Assembly: GCA_020073105.1 (NCBI GenBank) | Contig: JAIQFW010000001.1 | Location: 1 to 53,680, forward strand | Source: Terriglobia bacterium | GTDB taxonomy: Bacteria; Acidobacteriota; Terriglobia; Terriglobales; Acidobacteriaceae | Direction of reading: 5' to 3' | Length of the DNA stretch: 53,680 nucleotides | Part shown: positions 1-8,116 of the stretch, in pieces | How the letters are laid out: every line of letters starts with the position of its first letter | Position numbering within the stretch: the stretch's first letter is position 1 | Program-made: the position numbers and the translations under genes | Notes under the pieces: generated by a model | What the model saw: only the letters and a program-made list of their open reading frames with translations | Told to the model about the DNA's origin: nothing | The model's database searches: none

Positions 1-1
1 A

Positions 2-214
2 GTCTATATCCGCGCCGATGCCGCCCTGGACGTGGGCTCCAACGTCGAGTTCGAGATTGCCCTTCCCCCGGAGGTCACCGGGGCCAAAGAGAACGTCATT
101 GTCCAGTGCCGGGGGCGCGTGGTACGCACCGACGAGCCCGCATCCGGCAAAGGCACGGAGGCCCGGGGCGTGGCCTGCGTGATCGACTCCTACGATTTTA
201 TTCGCCATGAGTAG
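2..214 (+). CDS. PilZ-like domain protein, 3' end only
   Basis: The reading frame is open from the window edge, so the true start lies upstream. The visible 70 residues form a run of beta strands (V-E-F-E-I-A-L, V-I-V-Q-C-R-G-R-V-V-R) ending in a G-V-A-C-V-I-D segment. This pattern is typical of the C-terminal half of PilZ domains, which bind cyclic di-GMP in cytosolic regulators. The RxxxR and D/NxSxxG ligand motifs would lie upstream and cannot be checked. The gene ends 17 bases before the LuxR-type regulator and is probably co-transcribed with it. Assignment to PilZ is inferred from fold-like pattern only. Confidence 0.6.
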   Translation, partial: VYIRADAALDVGSNVEFEIALPPEVTGAKENVIVQCRGRVVRTDEPASGKGTEARGVACVIDSYDFIRHE

Positions 215-231
215 TCGCGAGGACAGAAGCT

Positions 232-903
232 ATGTTGAAACTAATTCTGGCCGATAATCAGGCAATCTTTCGAGCGGGAATCGCCAAGGTACTGGCGGTG
301 GAAGATGAGATGCGCATTGTGGCGCAAGCGCAGACCGCCGAGCAGATGTTCATGGCGCTGGATAAATTCCGCGCGGCCGTGCTGGTGGTCGCCGGCGGGT
401 TCCACAATGACTTCAACGCCGTGCTGCAGTCCGCCACGAAAGTTAAGACCCGGGTGGTGGTGTTGGCCGATACCGGCGAAAGCGCTCAACGCTACATGGG
501 GAATGGCGCCCACGGCGTGGTGTATCGCAATGTGACCAGCGGAGCGCTGGTGGATTGCGTGCGCAAAGTAGCGCGCGGCGAAACCTGGGTGCAGGACATT
601 GCAGTGCCCAGCGAACTCACCGAAAACGATATGGTCGGGCTGCGGGTACGCGATCGCCTGACCGCGAAGGAACTGCGCATTGTGGCGCTGATCGTGCAGG
701 GATACAAGAACAAGGAGATCGCGTCGCAGCTGGGCACGACCGAGCAGGTCATCAAGAATTATCTGCGCAACGTGTATGACAAGATCGGCGTCTCAGACCG
801 GCTGGAACTGGCGCTGTTCACCATCCACCACCGGATATTGAACGAAGCCGCCGCTGCGACTGCAGCCACGATTCCGCAAGCCGGGCAGGCTGTGCCGTCA
901 TAA
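232..903 (+). CDS. LuxR/NarL-type regulator with degenerate receiver domain
   Basis: This 223-residue protein has the two-domain layout of NarL-family response regulators. An N-terminal receiver-like domain (about 1-120) is followed by a LuxR-type helix-turn-helix (about 145-205; LTAKELRIVALIVQGYKNKE and the following recognition helix are clear). The receiver lacks key residues. The acidic pair after strand 1 reads ADNQ instead of ADDH, and the strand that should end in the phosphorylated Asp reads AVLVVAGG. The usual Lys in the GA-G-(Y/F)-(L/I)-x-K motif reads GAHGVVYRN. It therefore probably acts without phosphotransfer. It follows the PilZ-like gene by 17 bases, and a strong terminator lies 20 bases after its stop. 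DNA targets are unknown. Confidence 0.85.
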   Translation: MLKLILADNQAIFRAGIAKVLAVEDEMRIVAQAQTAEQMFMALDKFRAAVLVVAGGFHNDFNAVLQSATKVKTRVVVLADTGESAQRYMGNGAHGVVYRNVTSGALVDCVRKVARGETWVQDIAVPSELTENDMVGLRVRDRLTAKELRIVALIVQGYKNKEIASQLGTTEQVIKNYLRNVYDKIGVSDRLELALFTIHHRILNEAAAATAATIPQAGQAVPS

Positions 904-921
904 GCTTTTGAGATGTGGGGA

Positions 922-948
922 AAGGCCGCCGAAAGGCGGCCTTTTTTG
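922..948 (+). terminator. Rho-independent terminator
   Basis: A perfect 9-bp stem (AAGGCCGCC / GGCGGCCTT) with a GAAA tetraloop runs into a T tract. It lies 19 bases after the stop of the LuxR-type regulator and should end the PilZ/regulator transcript. Confidence 0.9.
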
Positions 949-1113
949 TCAGAAGCAGAACTTTGGCAGCGTCAGGTTGGCGTTGTCACGATACTGGACA
1001 TTGGGCGAACTGTCCTGTGCAACTTTTTGCACGTTGCCTTTCCGTGCCGCTCTGGCTCATAATCTTGGGGCTCGACGGCTCCCCTTTCGAGTGGCTTATC
1101 AGGCCCGGGGTGG

Positions 1114-1146
1114 CCCATCTTTGCGCGTTCTTTGCGCAAAGCTGGG
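1114..1146. repeat. Palindromic element upstream of the FG-GAP gene
   Basis: The inverted repeat has 13-bp arms with one mismatch (1114-1126 and 1134-1146) and a 7-base loop. The arms begin CCCA and end TGGG, with GCGC next to the loop. It lies 18 bases upstream of the AGGAGGT ribosome binding site of the next gene, within its probable leader. It resembles the hairpin at 3064-3100 in design and in its flank (GGTGGCCCA here, GGTGCCCCA there). Confidence 0.7.
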
Positions 1147-1176
1147 ATTCCACAGATTTTCTTAGGAGGTTCTCCC

Positions 1177-2973
1177 ATGCAAACTCTGCGCCTGATTCTC
1201 ACAGTCGCGCTTTTCTCGGCTCTTTCCGCCGGCGCTTCGGACAACGGCGTTGCGGGCTTGTCCAGTTTGCCGGTTGCCGCTCAGGCGAACATTTCGGCAG
1301 CATTGGGACGAGATGGGTTTGAGTATTATGCGCACCCGGTTTCGGGTGGATTCGAGGCGCACAGCGGAGGCCTGGCATCCCGGTTCACCCGAGCGGCAGT
1401 GGAGGTGAACAGCGGAAGTGCGCGATGGGGATTGGCGTTACGCGCCTACGGGTACGGAGATGCGCTAAAGACAGTTCATGCGATTGAGCCGCTGGCGGAC
1501 AAGAACCGGGTGGAGTACCGCCGTGGGGCGCTCACCGAGTGGTATGTGAATGGGCCGATGGGTCTGGAGCAGGGATTCACGATCCGGGAACGGCCCGGCG
1601 GGAAGGCGGATGGCTTGCTGACCATCGCTCTGCAAACCTGGGGAGAGCTGAAGGCGGTTGAAGATGCCAGCGGGGGTGGCCTCAAGTTGGCAGATAGAGA
1701 CGGCGGAGGGCTGCTGCGCTACACGGGGCTTTCGGCTTTCGATGCGGATCAGCAAGACCTGCATGCTTCGCTGCGAGTACAAGGTCAGCGGCTATTACTG
1801 GAAGTTGATGATAGTCATGCGCGCTACCCCATCGTAGTCGATCCAGTCGTGCAGTTGGCCAAGCTGACTGCGTCGGACGGATCTTTGGGGCTCACGATTT
1901 CAATCAGCGGCGATGTGATTGTAGCGGGAACCGAGACCAATGCTGCCTATGTATTCGTAAAGCCGCCGACTGGTTGGAAGGACATGACTCAAACTGCGAA
2001 GCTGACGTCTTCGGATGGAACAGCCCAGGACTTGTTCGGGATTAGGGTTGCCATCAGCGGCAATGTGATTGTCGTCGGCGCTCCGGGAGCAAACGAAAAT
2101 CGGGGCGCAGCATACGTATTCACGAGGCCGCCGAATGGATGGAAGGACATGACCGAAACTGCCAAGCTGGTGGCTTCAGATGGAGTGCCTGGCGATACCT
2201 TCGGGATTGTGGGTATCAATGGCGGGACAGTAGTCGTTGGTGCGCTCAATGCGACGGTAAATGGCAATCAATTTCAGGGAGCTGCTTACGTATTTGTGAG
2301 ACCAATGGGTGGGTGGGCGAATTCGAACAGGGTGATCTTGACCGAAAGCGCGAAGCTGAATGCTTCGGACGGCAAAGCGGATTCTTTCTTCGGTAGCGCA
2401 GTCTCTGTTGCGGGGGAGGCTGTCGTGGTTGGAGCGCCATTCGCCAACGGCGGAACTGGTGCCGCCTATGTATTCGTGAAGCCTCCGTCAGGCTGGGTAG
2501 ATATGACTGAAACGGCGGAGTTGTCTCCCTCGGATTTCGGCGGAGGAGTGGGGACTTCTGTTGCGACCAATGGAGACGTTGTGGTCGCGGGGGCACTTGA
2601 AGCCGGTACGGGTGGGTCCGCATATGTGTTCATCAAGCCTAAGAATGGTTGGGCGGACATAACTGAAGTTGCGCAACTGCTGCCGACGAAGATTGGGTGG
2701 AGCTTTGGCATCTCAGTAGCGACTGACGGAACCGGTCATGTAATCGCGGTGGGCGCGTATCAAGGAAACGGTCACGAGAATGGCGCTGGAGATGTATTCG
2801 TCTTCGTCGAACCGCCGTCTGGGTGGCAAACCACAAAGCAATACAAGTACAGAGTATTTGCGTCTGATGGGAAATTCGGCGACGGTTTCGGTTATGCAAC
2901 TTCTTTCAGCAAAGGAGCGATGGCAGTCGTAGATGCCGGAGGGGGCTCGGCATACGTGTTTGCCAAGCAATGA
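1177..2973 (+). CDS. Exported FG-GAP/integrin-alpha-like repeat protein
   Basis: The 598-residue protein has a signal peptide (about 1-21, cut near SAG-AS). About 200 residues of unassigned beta-rich sequence follow, ending at YPIVVDPV. The rest is at least six repeats of about 55-60 residues of the form 'AKL-SDG...FG..V.ISG.VIVVGAP....GAAYVFV.PP.GW.DMT'. This is the FG-GAP type of beta-propeller blade found in integrin alpha chains and many bacterial surface proteins. The start was placed at the ATG at 1177 because a perfect AGGAGGT (1164-1170) precedes it; an ATG-like start at 1132 lies inside the upstream palindrome. The calcium ligands of classical FG-GAP blades are not obvious. The ligand is unknown, and secretion or surface location is inferred from the signal peptide. 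Confidence 0.85.
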   Translation: MQTLRLILTVALFSALSAGASDNGVAGLSSLPVAAQANISAALGRDGFEYYAHPVSGGFEAHSGGLASRFTRAAVEVNSGSARWGLALRAYGYGDALKTVHAIEPLADKNRVEYRRGALTEWYVNGPMGLEQGFTIRERPGGKADGLLTIALQTWGELKAVEDASGGGLKLADRDGGGLLRYTGLSAFDADQQDLHASLRVQGQRLLLEVDDSHARYPIVVDPVVQLAKLTASDGSLGLTISISGDVIVAGTETNAAYVFVKPPTGWKDMTQTAKLTSSDGTAQDLFGIRVAISGNVIVVGAPGANENRGAAYVFTRPPNGWKDMTETAKLVASDGVPGDTFGIVGINGGTVVVGALNATVNGNQFQGAAYVFVRPMGGWANSNRVILTESAKLNASDGKADSFFGSAVSVAGEAVVVGAPFANGGTGAAYVFVKPPSGWVDMTETAELSPSDFGGGVGTSVATNGDVVVAGALEAGTGGSAYVFIKPKNGWADITEVAQLLPTKIGWSFGISVATDGTGHVIAVGAYQGNGHENGAGDVFVFVEPPSGWQTTKQYKYRVFASDGKFGDGFGYATSFSKGAMAVVDAGGGSAYVFAKQ

Positions 2974-3063
2974 AGGGCACCTTCCCCGCTGCTGATATCG
3001 AAACGCTGTACTCGCACGGCAAGTTATCTGTTCTGGTACCTATCTTAAGTTGTTGCCTGGTGC

Positions 3064-3100
3064 CCCAGGTTCGCGCCCCGGTGTTGGGCGCTAACCTGGG
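3064..3100. repeat. Long palindromic hairpin between convergent genes
   Basis: The arms are 15 bp with one mismatch (3064-3078 and 3086-3100) around a 7-base loop. It lies between the stops of the FG-GAP gene (plus) and P5C dehydrogenase (minus). There is no T tract on either side, so it is more likely a dispersed palindrome than a canonical terminator, although it may block transcription both ways. Its design is like the element at 1114-1146. Confidence 0.75.
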
Positions 3101-3148
3101 TTGAGAAACACTCCCACCGGTCCGCCCCGGGTCACTGTTTCCCGCTTT

Positions 3149-4738
3149 CTAGGTGATCTTCTCTCCAATCGACTTTGCCTGCGTGAACAGGTAGAGATAG
3201 TCCGGGCCGCCGGACTTGGAATCCGTCCCCGACATGTTGAATCCGCCGAACGGGTGCGCGCCCACCATCGCCCCCGTGCATTTGCGGTTGATGTACAGGT
3301 TGCCCACGTGGAATTCGCGTTTGGCGCGCTCGATCTTGTCTTTTGATTTGGTATAGACCGCACCGGTCAGACCGAACTCCGTATCATTGGCGATCTCCAT
3401 CGCGTGGTCGAAGTTCTTCGACTTAATCACCGCCAGCACCGGCCCGAAAATTTCTTCCTGCTCCAGCTTTGACTTGGGTTTGATATCGGCGATCACGGTG
3501 GGCTGAACAAAGTATCCCTCGCCCGGCGCGCGTCCGCCGCCGGTAATCACCCGTCCGTCCTTCTTGCCGTATTCAATGTAATCCAGGATCGACTTCATCG
3601 AGCCTTCGTTAATGACCGCGCCCATGTTGGGGTTCTCCGTGGGATCGCCGACGGTGATCTTCTCCACTCGCGCCTTCAACGCGTCAAGGAACTTGTCATA
3701 GATGCGCTCGTCGATGATCGCCCGCGAACAAGCTGAGCACTTCTGGCCTTGGAAGCCAAACGCGGCTTGCGCCACGCCCTCGACCGCAGCGTCAAAATCG
3801 GCATCGGCGTCGACGACGATGGCGTCTTTGCCGCCCATTTCGAGGACAGTGCGCTTGATCCAGGTCTGGCCGGGGGCGACGTCGGCAGCGCGCTTGTTGA
3901 TGTCCAGCCCAACCTCACGCGAGCCCGTGAAGGCAATGTAGCGGGTCTTGGGATGCGCAACCACCGCGTTGCCAAAACTCGCGCCCGCGCCCGGGCAGAA
4001 ATTGACTACGCCTTCGGGAATCCCGGCTTCTTCCAGCAGTTCTACGAACTTGGCAGCGATGGTGGGAGAATCGCTCGATGGCTTCAAGATGACCGTGTTC
4101 CCCGAAACAATCGAAGCCAGCGTCATCCCGGCCATGATCGCGCAAGGGAAGTTCCACGGCGGAATCACCGCCCCCACACCCAGCGGAATGTAGTGCAGGG
4201 AATCGCGCTCTCCGGGAAGCTGGATGTCGGTCTTGACCTTGGAAAGCCGTAGGGCCTCTCGGCTGTAGTACTCGCAAAAATCGATGGTCTCGGCGACGTC
4301 GCCGTCGGCCTCGGCCCAATTCTTGCTGACTTCAAACACCATCCAGGCGGCGAACTCTAACTTGCGTTCCCGCAGCAGGTCACCGACGCGGAACAGCAGG
4401 CTGGCACGCTCTTCGACCGAGGTGTTCTTCCACTGCTCAAACGCTCGCAGCGCCGCCTGCATCGCCGGTTCGACGTGTTCTTTGCCGGCTTTTTGGTGGA
4501 GTCCGACTACCTGCGAAGGTTTCGCCGGGTTCAGCGACTTGATCTTGTCCTGGGTCTTGATCCGCTTGCCACCAATGATAAGGTCGTATTCGCGGCCTAG
4601 TTGCCCTCGAACTTTCTCAATGGCGGCGCGCATCTTGCGGGCATTCTCGTCCTTGCTGAAATCGGTGAACGGCTCACTTGCAAACGGACCTTCATGAAGG
4701 CGAATCTGGGGCTGTACAGGGGCTTCTATGGTTGCCAT
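3149..4738 (-). CDS. pruA: L-glutamate gamma-semialdehyde (P5C) dehydrogenase
   Basis: The 529-residue protein is an NAD-dependent aldehyde dehydrogenase of the RocA/PruA type. It oxidises glutamate semialdehyde, the hydrolysed form of pyrroline-5-carboxylate, to glutamate, the last step of proline and arginine breakdown. Visible motifs are PPWNFP near 193, FTGSREVG near 270, the general base Glu in LEMGGK near 300, and the nucleophile Cys in GQKCSACSR near 334. Length fits stand-alone RocA-type enzymes (about 515-530), not the PutA fusion. No proline dehydrogenase gene is adjacent in this window. The start is an ATG with MATIEAP..., where the homologous core begins. The assignment among ALDH subfamilies is by overall resemblance and is strong. 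Confidence 0.93.
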   Translation of the reverse strand: MATIEAPVQPQIRLHEGPFASEPFTDFSKDENARKMRAAIEKVRGQLGREYDLIIGGKRIKTQDKIKSLNPAKPSQVVGLHQKAGKEHVEPAMQAALRAFEQWKNTSVEERASLLFRVGDLLRERKLEFAAWMVFEVSKNWAEADGDVAETIDFCEYYSREALRLSKVKTDIQLPGERDSLHYIPLGVGAVIPPWNFPCAIMAGMTLASIVSGNTVILKPSSDSPTIAAKFVELLEEAGIPEGVVNFCPGAGASFGNAVVAHPKTRYIAFTGSREVGLDINKRAADVAPGQTWIKRTVLEMGGKDAIVVDADADFDAAVEGVAQAAFGFQGQKCSACSRAIIDERIYDKFLDALKARVEKITVGDPTENPNMGAVINEGSMKSILDYIEYGKKDGRVITGGGRAPGEGYFVQPTVIADIKPKSKLEQEEIFGPVLAVIKSKNFDHAMEIANDTEFGLTGAVYTKSKDKIERAKREFHVGNLYINRKCTGAMVGAHPFGGFNMSGTDSKSGGPDYLYLFTQAKSIGEKIT

Positions 4739-4841
4739 AAGTGGACCTCGGAGATATATGGATGCCTTCGAACCTGGCTACGAACCCTAAATTGTAGCAC
4801 CGGGGAGGGGCCTGGGCTGCGGGGAGAGCAGTCCCTAAATT

Positions 4842-4984
4842 CATTAACCACAGAGGACACGAAGGCTAATTCATCGGGCCACAAAGGACACTGTTCGACT
4901 CGGCCTAGGACGGTTTCGAGAACGCAAGGGTTTGGGTCCTAAGGATTTCCTTCGTGTTCCTTTGTGCTCTTTGTGGTTAGTGAA
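4842..4984. repeat. Imperfect long inverted repeat (CCACAGAGGACAC family)
   Basis: The ends pair as TTCATTAACCACAGAGGACA near 4840-4860 and the complement of 4947-4984, which reads TTCACTAACCACAAAGAGCA on the other strand. A CACAAAGGA-like copy also lies inside, at 4880-4889. The element fills most of the gap between the pruA start and the stop of the PQQ-propeller gene; its end is 2 bases from that stop. It looks like a dispersed palindromic repeat, not a gene. Confidence 0.7.
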
Positions 4985-4986
4985 TA

Positions 4987-6516
4987 CTATCGTCTCGACA
5001 GCTTGAATACGTACAACCTGCCGTGTGGCGGAGACAGCTGATCCGCCGAGCCGAAGTACACAGTCCCATTGACCACCGCCGCCGACGAGGAAACGATGGG
5101 CTCATTGTGAGTCAACAACTGGGTGAGCGGCAGACAGATGGGCTGGCCGCAGCCCCTCGCGTCGAATACTTCCATCATGCCGTTGTTTTCACCGACATAC
5201 ACCACGCCGTTGGCGACGGTGGGCGACGACACCATCGCCGCCTGTGCACCCACCGCCGACCCTCGCCACAAGGGTTGGCAGACCGGGCCGCCACACCCAT
5301 GCGCGTCGAAGGCGTATAGAAGGTCATCTCCTCCTCCCAGGTAGACCACGCCGTTGGCCACGGCCGGCGATGACTCGATAAATTCGCCGGTCGCCCCCAC
5401 CCACAACGGGGAACAGGTGGGTTGTCCACAACCTTGCGCGTTGAAAACGTAGAGGTCTTGATCGAAGGCAGCAACATACAGCAAGCCGTTGACGATGGTT
5501 GCACTCGATCCAGAGATCGACGAACCTGTCTGGGCGGTCCAGATCGGTTGACAAGTGGGCTGGCCACAGCCCTGCGCGTTGAAGGCGTACAGTTTGCCAT
5601 CCGTCGCACCGATGTAAACCACGCCCGCGGCCACGGCGGCGGTGGAGTAAATGTGTTGGCCGGTGGTCGCCGTCCAGACGGCGGAACAGCGGTTCTGTCC
5701 GCAACCCTTGGCGTCGAAGGCATAGAGCTTGCCGTCCGCTGCGCCGATATACACGAAGCCGCCGGCAACCACGGGAGAGCTCTCGACAACTCCTGAACCC
5801 AACGTTCCTGTCCACAACGGTTGGCACGTGGGTTGGCCGCAGCCCTTGGCCTTGAAGGCATAAAGCTTGCGGTCGGCAGAGCCGATGTACACCACGCCAT
5901 TCGCCACCGCCGGAGAGGAAGTAATGTCGTTATTGGTCGGCCCGCTCCACAGCGGTGAACAGAACTCCTGGCCGCAGCCATTGGCGTCGAACGCGTAGAG
6001 GCTGCCGTCAAAAGAGCCGATGTAGACCACTCCGTCCACCACCGCTGGGGAGGAGAAGTCCACCAAGTCCCCCATCAGGCCGGTCCACGCAGGCGTCAAA
6101 AACTTGGCGTTCTTGGGAGTAATGGTGTTTTCAAATGGGTTGAAGCCCAGTCCGGTGACGGTTCCGCGGAACGTCGGCCAGTTCGTGGCCACGGTGAAGA
6201 TATGCTGGGCGCTGTCTCCGCTGGTCTCACCCGTGGCCTTCACGTCATACGGGCCGGGCTGCGCGGACCGCGGGACCTTCAATTCCTTGGAGAAGCTGCC
6301 TGTGTTGTCAGCCGGGATTTTGACTAGAATCATCGAGCCCACGGAGAGATCGACGATTTCGAGAGGCGCGAAGCCAGACCCCCTGGCAGTCACTTTGGAC
6401 GTAGGCGGCCCGGCTGGGGGCTTCATGGAAAGTGTGGCAGCCGAGCCAAGCTGCCCGGCCAGAAGGATTACGCACAAAGACGGGATGCGACGGAGCACGC
6501 GCGAGATCAGGACCAT
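4987..6516 (-). CDS. Exported PQQ-type beta-propeller with a Cys pair per repeat
   Basis: The 509-residue protein has a signal peptide (about 1-27) and an Ig-like or IPT-like beta domain (about 30-115, KVTARGSGFAP). It then has about seven blades of the form 'SSPAVANGVVYIGS.DGKLYAFDAKGCGQ..C.PLW'. The VVYIGS-DGKLYAFDA core is that of PQQ/BamB-type propeller repeats. Each repeat adds GCGxxxC just before a conserved PLW, giving one Cys pair per blade. The start was placed at ATG 6516, six bases after GAGGAG; a TTG 12 bases upstream overlaps that site. No dehydrogenase active site is visible, so a structural or binding role on the cell surface is more likely than an enzyme. Confidence 0.85.
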   Translation of the reverse strand: MVLISRVLRRIPSLCVILLAGQLGSAATLSMKPPAGPPTSKVTARGSGFAPLEIVDLSVGSMILVKIPADNTGSFSKELKVPRSAQPGPYDVKATGETSGDSAQHIFTVATNWPTFRGTVTGLGFNPFENTITPKNAKFLTPAWTGLMGDLVDFSSPAVVDGVVYIGSFDGSLYAFDANGCGQEFCSPLWSGPTNNDITSSPAVANGVVYIGSADRKLYAFKAKGCGQPTCQPLWTGTLGSGVVESSPVVAGGFVYIGAADGKLYAFDAKGCGQNRCSAVWTATTGQHIYSTAAVAAGVVYIGATDGKLYAFNAQGCGQPTCQPIWTAQTGSSISGSSATIVNGLLYVAAFDQDLYVFNAQGCGQPTCSPLWVGATGEFIESSPAVANGVVYLGGGDDLLYAFDAHGCGGPVCQPLWRGSAVGAQAAMVSSPTVANGVVYVGENNGMMEVFDARGCGQPICLPLTQLLTHNEPIVSSSAAVVNGTVYFGSADQLSPPHGRLYVFKLSRR

Positions 6517-6654
6517 GGTTCTCCTCAAGTTTCCAAACGGTCACTTATCTTGAAAGAGGAGGGGCCGTGAAGTGTCTTGCGGATGTAAAGAATTTGTCAA
6601 GAATTTTGCATGTGGACTAAGGAGGTTTACACCCAACGGCCAAGCGATCCCGCT

Positions 6655-8028
6655 TCACACAGCGTGCAGCACCGCTTGCTCTACCGGTTCCAGCCGCGCC
6701 GTAAAGTGCCGCAGGAAGGGCGCTTCGTAGGTGAGTTTCAATCCTTGAATGGAGTCGCGCTTCTTCCACACCTCCAGAATGACTTCAACCACGTAGTCAA
6801 TGTGGCTCTGAGTGTAGACGCGGCGCGGGATCGCCAGGCGAACCAGGTCCATTTTAGCGGCGCCGCCGAACATGAGAGACCCGATTTCCACCGAGCGAAT
6901 TCCACCTTCCAGATAAAGTTCCGCTGCCAAAGCCACCCCGGGGAACTGCGCAGGCGGGATGTGAGGAAGAAATGCGCGCGCATCCAGATAGATGGCGTGT
7001 CCTCCCGGCGGTTGCACGATGGGCACTCCTTGCGCCGCGATGTGAGTGCCGAGGTAGGCGGTCGAAGCAATGCGGTAACGCAGATAGTCCTCTTCCAGCG
7101 CCTCCTGCACCCCGACCGCGATGGCTTCCAGATCACGCCCGGCAAGGCCGCCGTAGGTTGGGTAGCCCTCGGTCAGGATCAGCAGATTTTTCTCCTGCTG
7201 GGCAAGCAGATCGTCGTTGGTGCACAAGAATCCACCGATATTCGCCAAGCCATCTTTCTTCGCCGACATGGTGCAACCGTCGCCGTATGCGAACATTTCC
7301 CGAGCGATCTGCTTGGGAGACTTCAACGCGTATCCCGGCTCCCGCAACTTGATGAAATAAGCGTTCTCGGCAAAGCGACAGGCGTCGAAGTACAGAGGAA
7401 TGCGATGCCGCCGGCAGACCGCGCTAACCTGCCGCACGTTCGCCATGGAGACCGGTTGGCCACCGCCGGAGTTGTTGGTTACCGTGATCATGACCAGGGG
7501 AATCCGCTCGCGCCCTACTCGCTGGATCAAGTTCTCCAAGGCTTCCACGTCCATGTTGCCTTTGAAGGGATGGACCAAGCTGGGCTGCTTGCCTTCGGCA
7601 ATGACCAAGTCCACGGCCTCCGCGCCGACAAATTCCACATTGGCGCGGGTAGTGTCGAAATGGGTGTTGTTGGGGACGACGTCGTCCTTCTTACACATCA
7701 CGCTAAACAGAATGCGCTCGGCGGCGCGGCCCTGGTGGGTGGGAATCACATGGCGATAGCCGAAGATGTCCTGGATCGAATCGCGGAAGTGATCGAAGCT
7801 CTTGCTGCCGGCGTAACTCTCGTCCCCTACCATGATCGCGGCCCACTGTTTGGTGGACATCGCACCCGTACCGGAGTCGGTCAGCAGGTCGATGAGCACG
7901 TCTTCCGCTGGCAGTTGGAACAGGTTGTAGTGCGCCGAGAGCAGCAGTTGCCCGCGTTCCTGGCGCGTGGTCCAGCGGATGGGCTCGACGCTCTTGATGC
8001 GGAAAGGTTCAATGATGGTTTTGGCCAT
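6655..8028 (-). CDS. tnaA: Tryptophanase / tyrosine phenol-lyase family PLP enzyme
   Basis: The 457-residue beta-eliminating lyase resembles tryptophanase and tyrosine phenol-lyase along its whole length: EPFRIKSVEP at the N terminus, IDLLTDSGTGAMS, IPTHQGRAAE and FAENAYFIK. The PLP-binding Lys lies in SAKKD (about 260), followed by GGHAIYLDAR and a carboxylate-binding Arg in IPRRVYTQ. Where tyrosine phenol-lyase has MERG with the phenol-recognising Arg (Arg381 in Citrobacter, from memory), this protein has VEIG, as in tryptophanase. Conversion of tryptophan to indole, pyruvate and ammonia is therefore favoured. No tnaC-like leader peptide and no tryptophan permease gene are adjacent. GGAG lies nine bases before the ATG. 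Confidence 0.85.
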   Translation of the reverse strand: MAKTIIEPFRIKSVEPIRWTTRQERGQLLLSAHYNLFQLPAEDVLIDLLTDSGTGAMSTKQWAAIMVGDESYAGSKSFDHFRDSIQDIFGYRHVIPTHQGRAAERILFSVMCKKDDVVPNNTHFDTTRANVEFVGAEAVDLVIAEGKQPSLVHPFKGNMDVEALENLIQRVGRERIPLVMITVTNNSGGGQPVSMANVRQVSAVCRRHRIPLYFDACRFAENAYFIKLREPGYALKSPKQIAREMFAYGDGCTMSAKKDGLANIGGFLCTNDDLLAQQEKNLLILTEGYPTYGGLAGRDLEAIAVGVQEALEEDYLRYRIASTAYLGTHIAAQGVPIVQPPGGHAIYLDARAFLPHIPPAQFPGVALAAELYLEGGIRSVEIGSLMFGGAAKMDLVRLAIPRRVYTQSHIDYVVEVILEVWKKRDSIQGLKLTYEAPFLRHFTARLEPVEQAVLHAV

Positions 8029-8116
8029 GACAGAGTGCTCCGTTCATAGGACACACCATGGCCAAACAGGTGTCTGTGACGGGAATCACGGGGTGTAACT
8101 GCCTGATTTCTAGTGG

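Noticed and set aside
6572-6600. Minus-strand promoter for the PQQ propeller gene (TTGACA at 6595-6600)
   Set aside because: The -35 is perfect, but the -10 at proper spacing (AGACAC) is poor.
6619-6626. Perfect AAGGAGGT on the plus strand
   Set aside because: No start codon with an open frame follows at proper distance; the next plus-strand frame is antisense to the tryptophanase-like gene.
6610-8049. Long plus-strand open frame opposite the tryptophanase-like gene
   Set aside because: It is antisense to a clear PLP enzyme, has Arg/His/Gln-rich composition typical of shadow frames, and no domain.
8029-8116. Possible tnaC-like leader peptide upstream of the tryptophanase-like gene
   Set aside because: The only short frame in the 88-base gap lacks the Trp and Pro expected of a stalling leader.
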